From the NCBI GenBank assembly GCA_964544765.1, contig CAZJDM010000148.1, positions 1 to 10,535 on the forward strand: DNA of 10,535 nucleotides, in the 5' to 3' direction. The stretch is from CAZJDM01 sp964544765. GTDB taxonomy: Bacteria > Bdellovibrionota_B > Oligoflexia > CAYFLR01. Every line of letters begins with the position of its first letter. Within the stretch, counting starts at the first letter, position 1. Of the stretch, positions 1 through 6,525 are shown one piece after another. The notes under the pieces were generated by a model. That model ran no database searches, was not told the origin of the DNA, and saw only the letters and a list, made by a program, of their open reading frames with translations. The position numbers were made by a program, and so were the translations under genes.

Positions 1-54
1 GAACCGCCTTGTAGGTGGAAATCAAACCACGTTTTTTAAGCGTGGTTGTTGATA
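1..54 (+). mobile_element. Possible right end of an IS200/IS605-type element (stem-loop next to a gene breakpoint)
   Basis: Positions 25-34 and 38-47 form a 10-bp stem (AACCACGTTT / AAGCGTGGTT, with one G-T wobble at 32:40) and a three-base TTT loop. A few bases further on (about 50-54) non-kinase sequence changes abruptly to the middle of a histidine kinase H-box. A subterminal imperfect hairpin a few bases from the junction, with no long inverted repeat, is what is known of the right ends of IS200/IS605 elements, where it also forms the 3' end of the TnpB guide-RNA scaffold. Frame 1 is open from the edge and stops at 37-39, which could be a transposase or TnpB tail, but 12 codons are too few to recognise. 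The stem could instead be an unrelated structure; no poly-T tail follows it on the plus strand. The element body lies outside the window. Confidence 0.35.
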
Positions 55-79
55 TGACATAAGACGCCCCTTTAATAAT

Positions 80-1171
80 TTGAAGTCTTTTCTAGATGCA
101 CTGCCTGATCACCTAAATGACCCTCAATATCTAAAAAATACCAGTGAATCGATTATAAACTCTGTTTCTTCAGTTAGTAGCATGTTAGATGAGATGATGG
201 AGTTTTCAAGAAAGAAAGATTTGGTTTATGAGCGGGTTAATTGCCACGGCTTTGTAAGATCAGTACTGAAGGAACTATTTCTGTCCAAAAAAGACGCTAA
301 AATTAAAATAGAACTATCTATTTTTGATCAATTGGAGATAAATCTTGACCGCTCAAAAATGACTCGAGTCATTCATAATTTGGTTGGAAACGCTGTAGAA
401 GCTATGAAGGGAAAGGGGGTAATATGGATATCAACCCAAATTTTGGGTGGTAATGTAAGAATTGTTATCGGTGATGACGGACCTAAAATTCCACAAGAAC
501 ATATAGAATCCCTATTTGATCCCTTTGCCACCTTCGGCAAAGAAAAAGGGACTGGTTTGGGATTGGCGATTACTAAGCAAATGGTAGAAGCTCACAAAGG
601 TAATATATCTGTCATAAACACAGCAACAGGTCCTGAGTTTTTAGTTGATTTACCACTTGAAACTAGGGTTAACCTAAACCTTGAAATAAAAGAAGAAGAG
701 TTTATTATCGCAGAATTATATCAGAAGATACCTGTGCGACAAATTCAAGATGCTTTTGAAGAAGAAGCGGAAAAGAATGATCTGTGTTTGGTACAGGAAA
801 AATATAATTGCGTGAGAAATATTTTGGTAGTAGACGATGATCCAGTTCAAATTGAATGTATTTCGTCGATTGTTAAAGAAATTTTTCCCAAAGCTGAAAT
901 ATTTATATCTACCACCTACGATGAAGCCTATAATAAATGTTTCGAAGTCCTACTAGATATAGTTATATCCGATTGTGACCTGGGCAAAAATTCAAAAAGT
1001 GGAATTGAACTAATATCTGATACAAGGAAGATTATATCCGATGCAACTTATATTCTTACATCAAGTCAAAACAAGGATGCTATTTCAAATTTTGATAAAG
1101 GAATGATCTTTTTACCGAAGCCGATAGAAAAAGACCAATTGGTAAGTATTCTATTAAAACTTAAGCCTTAA
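80..1171 (+). CDS. 5'-truncated hybrid histidine kinase (ATPase plus receiver), probably inactive
   Basis: This is the C-terminal part of a cytoplasmic hybrid sensor kinase. In the 363-residue frame from the TTG at 80, residues 1-50 are the second helix of the dimerisation domain. The HATPase domain follows, with N box (RVIHNLVGNAVEA, N100 and N104), G1 box (GDDGP, D133), F box near 146-149 and G2 box (GKEKGTGLGLA, 153-163). After a linker (200-245) comes an intact receiver with D252-D254, phospho-acceptor D298, T327 and K347. Upstream of the TTG, codons 53-79 read YDIRRPFNN, matching the AHDIRRP H-box except that the histidine codon CAT is TAT and the codon before it is TGA. The gene is therefore broken exactly at the catalytic histidine. 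No ribosome binding site precedes the TTG; ATG codons at 181 (M35) are in-frame alternatives. The rest of the frame is undamaged, suggesting a recent break, so it is best viewed as a gene remnant that cannot autophosphorylate. Confidence 0.8.
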   Translation: MKSFLDALPDHLNDPQYLKNTSESIINSVSSVSSMLDEMMEFSRKKDLVYERVNCHGFVRSVLKELFLSKKDAKIKIELSIFDQLEINLDRSKMTRVIHNLVGNAVEAMKGKGVIWISTQILGGNVRIVIGDDGPKIPQEHIESLFDPFATFGKEKGTGLGLAITKQMVEAHKGNISVINTATGPEFLVDLPLETRVNLNLEIKEEEFIIAELYQKIPVRQIQDAFEEEAEKNDLCLVQEKYNCVRNILVVDDDPVQIECISSIVKEIFPKAEIFISTTYDEAYNKCFEVLLDIVISDCDLGKNSKSGIELISDTRKIISDATYILTSSQNKDAISNFDKGMIFLPKPIEKDQLVSILLKLKP

Positions 1172-1268
1172 ATGTTTGACAACACTTAACCATACAGAGT
1201 TCACCACCCATTTCAATTAACCTCCCAGACCACCAAAATGTAGCACTATTTTTCATAACCAAATCCAT

Positions 1269-1322
1269 GATTATGATATCGATAATGATATCGATAATGA
1301 TATTGATATTGATAACGATATT
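1269..1322. repeat. Tandem 12-bp repeat, about 4.5 units
   Basis: After a half unit GATTAT at 1269-1274, four 12-bp units follow without gaps: GATATCGATAAT (1275-1286), the identical unit (1287-1298), GATATTGATATT (1299-1310) and GATAACGATATT (1311-1322). The underlying unit is a hexamer GATAWY. The array lies upstream of the putative replication gene and is very AT-rich, so it could be a duplex-unwinding or protein-binding array of an origin. It could equally be a simple slippage repeat. Confidence 0.8.
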
Positions 1323-1395
1323 TAAAACCCTATAAAAAAATATTCTCAAGAGACCTATTTGTATGGTTTGGATCAAAATAATTTTTAAAATGCTA

Positions 1396-1424
1396 TTGAT
1401 TTCTTTTTCAAAATGGTGGATAGT
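1396..1424 (+). promoter_or_regulatory. Weak candidate promoter for the 43-codon ORF
   Basis: TTGATT (1396-1401), a 17-bp spacer and GATAGT (1419-1424) each match four of six bases of the sigma-70 consensus. The site is about 75 bp upstream of the small ORF's ATG. In sequence this AT-rich such matches arise easily by chance. Confidence 0.2.
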
Positions 1425-1499
1425 TTTTAGACGCGAGATTCAAGAAAGCGCACAACTTTCCTGAACCTCTAAACACAAAATCCTAAAACGGAGGATCTC

Positions 1500-1631
1500 A
1501 TGTCTAAGACACACCATAGCCTATTATTCACACAATTTCCATTACAAATCATTAAAAGTAAGGTTGATTTCATCCACCTTTTTTGTTCTGGCTTTCGTAT
1601 TGGTCCAGCTATTCTACAACAACTGAGATAG
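1500..1631 (+). CDS. Possible 43-residue small protein with a strong ribosome binding site
   Basis: A GGAGG-type Shine-Dalgarno (ACGGAGGA, 1488-1495) lies five bases from an ATG at 1500, and the frame runs 43 codons to a TAG at 1629-1631. The peptide begins MSKTHHSLLFTQFPL and ends GPAILQQLR. It is mildly hydrophobic in the middle (FIHLFCSGFRIG) but has no clear membrane helix, signal peptide or family I recognise. The ribosome binding site is the best in the left half of the window, which is the main argument for expression. It precedes the putative replication gene by 109 bp on the same strand and could be a small regulator or leader peptide for it. It could also be a chance frame, and the codon content gives no strong support. 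Confidence 0.4.
   Translation: MSKTHHSLLFTQFPLQIIKSKVDFIHLFCSGFRIGPAILQQLR
1524..1532 (+). promoter_or_regulatory. Single DnaA-box-like nonamer
   Basis: TTATTCACA matches the relaxed DnaA box TTATNCACA. It is a single site, inside the 43-codon ORF, about 210 bp ahead of the putative replication gene. One copy is weak evidence, but the location fits a plasmid-type origin if the downstream gene is an initiator. Confidence 0.25.
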
Positions 1632-1636
1632 TTACT

Positions 1637-1725
1637 AACAAGATAACAAGAATAACCGTATTGATAAGAAACCGTTGTAGGTGATCGTTCTTATTAAGAA
1701 TAATCTTATTCAATATTTTCTTATT
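1637..1725. repeat. Cluster of short direct and inverted repeats just upstream of the replication-like gene
   Basis: CTTATT occurs three times at an exact 15-bp spacing (1690-1695, 1705-1710, 1720-1725). The first copy is part of a 13-bp palindrome, TTCTTA-T-TAAGAA (1689-1701). Further left, AACAAGA is repeated at 1637-1643 and 1645-1651. The cluster ends about 15 bp before the ATG of the next gene and overlaps where its promoter must lie. It could be an iteron set or the operator of an autoregulated initiator. No clean promoter can be picked out. Confidence 0.5.
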
Positions 1726-1740
1726 TGAAAGGGAACAGTC

Positions 1741-2850
1741 ATGGAAGACAAAGCAACTAATATAATGCAGTTACAGTGTAACAAGGCTCTTTTTACTGTA
1801 GATCAATCGAAACTAGCAAATGAAAGATCAAAATTAGAAAGAATGTGTCAGCAGTTTAACGATAAGCTGGGCTGTGTAAAACCATTTCGTCTTTTCCCGG
1901 AAGAGTTAAAGACTGAATACAAGACCTTAAGAAAATCAAAAGAGATTCATGTCCGGTTATTTGCTATTCTACTACTGGGAATATCTACCAAATGTCGAGA
2001 CACTTTTCTACTTTCACGTCGGATTATGAATGATCTTATCAATAATGCTCCCGTTAGAGACTGCGGAATAGGACAGCAGACTTATAACGGTTTCATCTCA
2101 ATGCTTCTTAGCTATGGTATATTAGTTTGTTTGGAAAAGCCTACTAGAAATAGAGCCGGTAGTTATAAACTGGTAAATGAGATCTATGCAAGTTTAGCAA
2201 TTGATGAGAGTCAGCTAATTGAGAAGATAGAGGTACAAACAGAAGAGTTTGAAAACTATGATTGTGGAGATTCTGAATCAAATGAATCAGTGGATGTAGA
2301 AACTAAAGTGGATGTAGAAAATAAAGTAGAAGAAAATACCCTCTCCAAAAATAAGGCTCATAATGTCAAAGCTAATGTTTCTAGCATTCCTGATAATAAA
2401 ACTTCTGGGACAGAAGCAATCAAACCACCAACTAAAACCTATCTTATTTATAATAGTCTAAAAAGACATTTAAACCTTGTCAAAGCTACTCTTAAGGAAG
2501 AAACCTCTCCATTAGCCCCCAATTTCTTTAATCATGGAGTTGCCGATGATCCTGATATGTCCAAATATTTTGATGGTATTGTTGTTGATTGGTTTGGAAA
2601 GATAAATAAAGAACTAAATCTTGACACCAAATTATCTTTATATAAAACCTTTGCCAGTACGATTGTCGGTGAATGGAAGAGCTATGAGGGATTGAAAAGT
2701 AAAGATTGGGAACCAAATTGGGTATTCAAGGCAATGTGTAGATTTTGGAATCATGATGTTGGATGGTTTATAACACCGAAAGGGGAGCATTTAAACAGAC
2801 CGGTTTCATATCTTTATGCAATTGTGAAGGCTAATTGGAAGGAACGGTAA
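1741..2850 (+). CDS. Winged-helix, replication-initiator-like protein (unrecognised family)
   Basis: The protein has 369 residues. The ATG at 1741 follows an AAAGGGA ribosome binding site seven bases upstream. Residues 70-150 look like a helix-turn-helix with a wing: helices around LLSRRIMNDLINN and TYNGFISMLLSYGIL, then a strand-turn-strand LEKPTRNRAGSYKLV. Residues 160-230 form an acidic, low-complexity linker containing a twice-repeated VDVExKV (18-bp direct repeat at 2290-2325). Residues 233-369 form a second, tryptophan-rich domain ending DVGWFITPKGEHLNRPVSYLYAIVKANWKER-like. A DNA-binding head, flexible linker and compact tail is the layout of plasmid and phage replication proteins, and the repeats upstream fit that role. 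I cannot name a family; a transcription factor or phage-derived DNA-binding protein is an alternative. It converges with the minus-strand regulator gene 91 bp downstream. Confidence 0.75.
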   Translation: MEDKATNIMQLQCNKALFTVDQSKLANERSKLERMCQQFNDKLGCVKPFRLFPEELKTEYKTLRKSKEIHVRLFAILLLGISTKCRDTFLLSRRIMNDLINNAPVRDCGIGQQTYNGFISMLLSYGILVCLEKPTRNRAGSYKLVNEIYASLAIDESQLIEKIEVQTEEFENYDCGDSESNESVDVETKVDVENKVEENTLSKNKAHNVKANVSSIPDNKTSGTEAIKPPTKTYLIYNSLKRHLNLVKATLKEETSPLAPNFFNHGVADDPDMSKYFDGIVVDWFGKINKELNLDTKLSLYKTFASTIVGEWKSYEGLKSKDWEPNWVFKAMCRFWNHDVGWFITPKGEHLNRPVSYLYAIVKANWKER

Positions 2851-2932
2851 CGAACACTGAAACAACTTATAATTTTTAATTACCCAAGGATGAGTCAAAT
2901 GCACAGGTAAACTGAGGGCAAAAGAGTTTTCA

Positions 2933-2949
2933 TAGCCTAGTCTAGGTTA
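2933..2949. repeat. Near-perfect palindrome at the end of the response-regulator gene
   Basis: TAGCCTAG-T-CTAGGTTA forms an inverted repeat centred on 2941, with one G-T wobble, spanning the stop codon of the minus-strand regulator gene and lying between two convergent genes. It has no U-tract on either strand, so it is not a classical intrinsic terminator. It may still act as a 3'-end barrier or be incidental. Confidence 0.3.
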
Positions 2950-3742
2950 GAAATAGTTTATCTAGAATTTGGTAAATCACCTTTTTACTCAGTGGTTGTT
3001 CCAATGCTCCATCGCCGCCTGCTCTTTTAGTTGGTTCCACTGATAATTGTAAAGGTTCATTGGATATTAAATATACTTTTGTTTTCCTGGACATTTTTTT
3101 GACTGCTGCTATTACTTCATAGCCGTCTAATTGACCACCGGATTCTCGCATATTGAGGTCGGTAAAAACCAATGCGGGTTTGCTTTTTTTAGCTCTTTCG
3201 ATAAGTTCTTCGCCATTTTTGAATATCTCAAATTCAAATGTGTTAGGTTTTTCTGTTAGATAACCTTCAAAAAGATAGTCCAGATGATCTCTAATGATGG
3301 ATGTATCATCGCAACAGTAAATTTTCTTAGTGTTCTTATTAACTGGGGTTTCTTCAACCGGTATTTTTTCACCGGTTAGAAATTCAACCAAACTAGATAA
3401 AGGTAACGGTTTGGGTACAAAACCATTTGCTCCTAAAGCTTTAGCCTTTTGCTTAAATTCTTCAAGTGTTCGATTTGAATGTATAATAGTTTTTAATGCT
3501 GTATTATCTTTTACAGCAGTTAAAAAGTCATATCCATTTTTTCCAGCTCCTAAATCTATATCAATAATTGCATGAGATGGTTTTTCCTTTTCAACCAATA
3601 AGAGTGCTTCATCCACCGTTGAAGCGTCATATAGGATGACAGATTTTTGTAAGGTATCATTGCTTTGTATTAGGTTCTTTACCCAAGCTCTATATAAAGC
3701 CTCGTCTTCCAATAAAACTATCTTAAAAACCTTTCCTTCCAT
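2942..3742 (-). CDS. Double-receiver response regulator without an output domain
   Basis: This 266-residue cytoplasmic protein has two receiver domains in tandem. REC1 (about 6-123) is complete: E12/D13, phospho-acceptor D61 (AIIDIDLG), S89 and K111 (VPKPL). REC2 (about 139-266) has D145/D146, phospho-acceptor D195 (LVFTDLNM) and S227, but the invariant lysine is replaced by glutamine (ALEQP, Q249), so its phosphorylation chemistry is probably altered. No DNA-binding, cyclase or other effector domain follows. Signal output would have to be through protein contact or onward phosphotransfer. The ATG at 3742 lies inside the end of the upstream kinase gene (25-bp overlap), indicating translational coupling; an AAGAAG stretch abuts the start. 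The kinase at 3718-6423 is its evident partner. Confidence 0.9.
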   Translation of the reverse strand: MEGKVFKIVLLEDEALYRAWVKNLIQSNDTLQKSVILYDASTVDEALLLVEKEKPSHAIIDIDLGAGKNGYDFLTAVKDNTALKTIIHSNRTLEEFKQKAKALGANGFVPKPLPLSSLVEFLTGEKIPVEETPVNKNTKKIYCCDDTSIIRDHLDYLFEGYLTEKPNTFEFEIFKNGEELIERAKKSKPALVFTDLNMRESGGQLDGYEVIAAVKKMSRKTKVYLISNEPLQLSVEPTKRAGGDGALEQPLSKKVIYQILDKLFLT

Positions 3743-6423
3743 CTTCTTAATGAGTGTATCAATCCGTTTAGGTCTTCTTCTGGTTGAAAGACATCGTTAC
3801 TGTGCTGTGGGAGTATATTCTCGTCAATATCCTCTAATTCATCAGACACTGGCAACCTAATTATAAACTCAACGCCATTTCCATCTTCTTTATTTCTTGC
3901 AAATATTTCACCTTCATGAAGTACTACAATCTTTTTAGCTGAAGCTAAACCAAGACCCGTTCCCTTTGCTTTGCCTGAGGTGTAAAAACTTTCGAATAGT
4001 TGATCCTCAATGCCTTTTGGAAAAGGAGGCCCATCATTACCAATAATAATTTCTATATAATCTTTCTCATCATGATGAAGTTTTGTAGTTATATCTATAA
4101 TCCCATTATTTTTTCCACCAATTAAAGTTATGGCTTCTATTCCGTTACCTATAATGTTAGACAATACACGAGCAAACCTCTCTTCAGCAACAAAAGGTCT
4201 GAACTCGGCTCCAAAATTGTAATCAAACTCAATCTCAATGTTATTGTATACTTGTACAACTTGCCTTATTACAAAGTCAAATATCCCACCAAGAGATTTT
4301 GCTTTAGTTTCTAGCTTAACTTCTCTAGAAAAATCCATAACATCATGAAGCATTCCTTCAACATTGGTAATTGCTTTGCTTACATCTTTTTTTGCTTGCT
4401 CTAACATAGATGAATTATTTTTAAATATATCAAATGAATCTAGAACAACTTGAACTTGTGACAGAGGCTTTCTAATGTCATGAGCTAGCATACTGGTTGT
4501 CTGACCTATAGCAACAAGCTTTGCTTGTTCATCTAATCGCTTAATTAAACTATTATAGCTATCAATTAGTCTTTTTACTTCTAATGAGTGCTCTGCTAAT
4601 ACGGGAGAAATTATATTTGTCTTATCGGGTAATTGTTGCTCGCTAAGTTTTGATTCCAGTTCAATAGTAATCTTTGAGAGTGGGTCCACAATTTTTTTTA
4701 TTAAGGCTTTTATAGTTCGATAACCAATAAATAATGATATTCCAAATGTTAAAATAGCTAAGATAAAAGAGAAATACAGTTTATGAAAAAAAGGAACTGT
4801 ATCTAAAATGATTGAAATAGTTATATCTTCATTGTCTGGACCTGCATTTTTTACCAAATAATGATAAGAATAGATTTCTTTAAAAAAACCGTAAAGATCT
4901 CTAACTATCTTTATTTTATTATTTTGAACTACAATTTTTTCAGATATGTCTTGAGGTAAATAATGAACGCTTTCTTTAAAAAATTCTTCAAATATTAAAT
5001 TATTATTGACTGTTTTAATTGTCACTTTGCTGACTTCATGGGGAAAACTATAGTTTCTTGTAAGCCTTATTGTTTCATTTAAGTCAGAAATTTTCATATT
5101 CATTTCTGCTAAAGAAAAGTAAGGCATAATCAATGACTCAGTAGATTTAAGGAACTGCAACTTCGGATTTTTCATAAAAATTAAATAACAAGCTGAAGAT
5201 CCTAAAAGAAAAGTTATTGAAGCAGTTATTAAAAGTAACTTGTTTATTTTCCCGCTAATTGCAGCGATTTTACTTTTTTTAGTAAAGTTTCCAAATAGAA
5301 TAATAATTCCTGAAAATGTCATTATGATCATAAATACTTTATATAAATGATCAAAAGGTACGGTCCTAATAAAAAGAGCTAAAACAAATGAACCTAATGC
5401 TAACCCGGACCATCTAAACGCATTGTAGTATTTTGTTATTGAGACTCTTTTGATATTGTTCGTTTGTTTTGACTTAGATATAAGTACAATTCTAGTGCTA
5501 ACCAGAACTATCCCAGAAGCTATGCTAGCTAGGCCAAGCCACAAGATAAATGAATAAATATGTAATGAAGAAAAACAAAGCCACAAAAATAATGCGTTGG
5601 CAACAGTTGCTATAAAACACATGTAGTATGGATTTTGTTTTATCTTGTTAACAAGATATGATGTTAATTGAGCGCCGATGGCAATTAAAACTCCTGATAA
5701 TGAAACCGATAAGCCAAATACTGACGCTGACATATTTAGATGTTTATATGCCATAATAGGTAGAAGCCCCTGAAAACTGCCATCTGAAAAAGATTTGGTA
5801 AAATGTCCCCAAAGCGGTAATTTATTTTTCATTTGAGAATTGTGATTTACATTTTCTTCTTCAATAGCATTAATAAAATTATCACCCTTCTCCCTAGTTA
5901 TTAGACTAAAAATAATGATTAAAAACATTATGTCTAGCCCTATTACGATTATAGGGCTTAAAGCAGATGTTAGTATACCACCAACAGAAGCTCCTAAAGC
6001 TAAAGATACAAAATCAATAGTGGTCACAGTCGAATGGGAACGTGTGTCCTGTTTTTGTGTATAGAAATCTCTCCAAATTTGAAAAATAGTTAAAAGACCA
6101 AGTTTTAGACCAGTTACTAATAAGAAAAAAATGACTAATTTACTATGTGCAGCAAACAATTGTACTATTGTAAGTGCGACGCCTACACCAATTAGAATTT
6201 TATAGGTATTTATATTTGCAAAAAACCTGTTTTTATTTAAAACAAACCCGGACAGACCTCTACTTAAAGCCAGAACAGCAACATAAATAGGTGTAAGCGA
6301 TTGTCTGCCAGATACTTCAATAAGTAATATTTTAAAAATAGCTGTATAACTGAACCACTGAAGAATTTGTGATAGAAAATAAACAAATAACTCTTTAGAA
6401 AACCTAGCTTTTAATTGACCCAT
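3718..6423 (-). CDS. Sensor histidine kinase with an N-terminal MFS-like transporter domain
   Basis: A single 901-residue inner-membrane protein. Residues 1-385 read as about 12 hydrophobic helices in two six-helix halves separated by a polar cytoplasmic loop (175-205), as in major facilitator transporters. A further helix (about 397-416), an extracytoplasmic sensor region (417-548) and a helix (549-568) follow, then a HAMP/coiled-coil-like linker (569-632). The kinase core is complete: H-box SMLAHDIRKPLS with H648, N box with N756 and N760, G1 box GNDGPPFP with D797, F box near 810-813, and G2 box GKAKGTGLGLA (817-827). An acidic tail follows (862-901). It would autophosphorylate H648 and pass phosphate to the overlapping receiver protein. 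The MFS part may transport a ligand or sense one without transport. The frame is unbroken through both modules, so this is a true fusion. The ribosome binding site before the ATG is weak. Confidence 0.9.
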   Translation of the reverse strand: MGQLKARFSKELFVYFLSQILQWFSYTAIFKILLIEVSGRQSLTPIYVAVLALSRGLSGFVLNKNRFFANINTYKILIGVGVALTIVQLFAAHSKLVIFFLLVTGLKLGLLTIFQIWRDFYTQKQDTRSHSTVTTIDFVSLALGASVGGILTSALSPIIVIGLDIMFLIIIFSLITREKGDNFINAIEEENVNHNSQMKNKLPLWGHFTKSFSDGSFQGLLPIMAYKHLNMSASVFGLSVSLSGVLIAIGAQLTSYLVNKIKQNPYYMCFIATVANALFLWLCFSSLHIYSFILWLGLASIASGIVLVSTRIVLISKSKQTNNIKRVSITKYYNAFRWSGLALGSFVLALFIRTVPFDHLYKVFMIIMTFSGIIILFGNFTKKSKIAAISGKINKLLLITASITFLLGSSACYLIFMKNPKLQFLKSTESLIMPYFSLAEMNMKISDLNETIRLTRNYSFPHEVSKVTIKTVNNNLIFEEFFKESVHYLPQDISEKIVVQNNKIKIVRDLYGFFKEIYSYHYLVKNAGPDNEDITISIILDTVPFFHKLYFSFILAILTFGISLFIGYRTIKALIKKIVDPLSKITIELESKLSEQQLPDKTNIISPVLAEHSLEVKRLIDSYNSLIKRLDEQAKLVAIGQTTSMLAHDIRKPLSQVQVVLDSFDIFKNNSSMLEQAKKDVSKAITNVEGMLHDVMDFSREVKLETKAKSLGGIFDFVIRQVVQVYNNIEIEFDYNFGAEFRPFVAEERFARVLSNIIGNGIEAITLIGGKNNGIIDITTKLHHDEKDYIEIIIGNDGPPFPKGIEDQLFESFYTSGKAKGTGLGLASAKKIVVLHEGEIFARNKEDGNGVEFIIRLPVSDELEDIDENILPQHSNDVFQPEEDLNGLIHSLRRWKERFLR

Positions 6424-6474
6424 AATTATTCTACTTTTTCATTTTGATAAATGACTAAAAATAGTTCTCACCTC

Positions 6475-6503
6475 TCTTTATTTATTGATACCACTCAAGT
6501 CAA
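6475..6503 (-). promoter_or_regulatory. Candidate promoter of the MFS-kinase / regulator operon
   Basis: On the minus strand TTGACT (6498-6503) and TAAAGA (6475-6480) are separated by exactly 17 bp. The -35 is close to consensus (5/6), the -10 is weak. Transcription would start near 6468, leaving a 45-base leader before the ATG at 6423. The presence of a separate promoter suggests the kinase pair can be expressed apart from the acyltransferase gene upstream. Confidence 0.4.
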
Positions 6504-6509
6504 GTGACT
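6498..6509. promoter_or_regulatory. Palindrome overlapping the -35 of the kinase promoter (possible operator)
   Basis: AGTCA-AG-TGACT is a perfect 5-bp inverted repeat with a two-base spacer, covering the whole TTGACT -35 element. A dimeric regulator bound there would block or alter polymerase binding. It is short and could be chance. Confidence 0.25.
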
Positions 6510-6525
6510 CCTTTTTATAAAATTA

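Larger units (their letters stand above)
1172..1499. other. AT-rich intergenic region without a convincing gene
   Basis: This stretch lies between the kinase remnant and a small ORF. The clearest structure is the 12-bp tandem repeat at 1269-1322. A minus-strand frame at 1161-1376 is isoleucine-rich only because it reads through that repeat; it also runs into the kinase gene and has no ribosome binding site, so I do not call it. A weak candidate promoter for the small ORF, TTGATT-N17-GATAGT, lies at 1396-1424. I see no terminator behind the kinase fragment. Confidence 0.6.

Noticed and set aside
1161..1376. 71-codon minus-strand frame rich in isoleucine
   Set aside because: It is generated by the GATAWY tandem repeat, overlaps the end of the kinase gene and has no ribosome binding site.
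1614..1680. 7-bp inverted repeat CTACAAC (1614-1620) / GTTGTAG (1674-1680)
   Set aside because: The arms are short and 53 bp apart with no supporting structure between them.
2..1683. Gapped 14-base match: AACCG..TTGTAGGTG at 2-17 and AACCGTTGTAGGTG at 1670-1683
   Set aside because: Comparing all positions of a 10-kb window, one such gapped match is about what chance allows; no flanking similarity extends it.
2528..2716. 62-codon minus-strand frame
   Set aside because: It lies antisense to the initiator-like gene, with no ribosome binding site.
3330..3860. Plus-strand frames of 74-81 codons
   Set aside because: They lie antisense to the well-supported regulator and kinase genes and show no start signals or family features.
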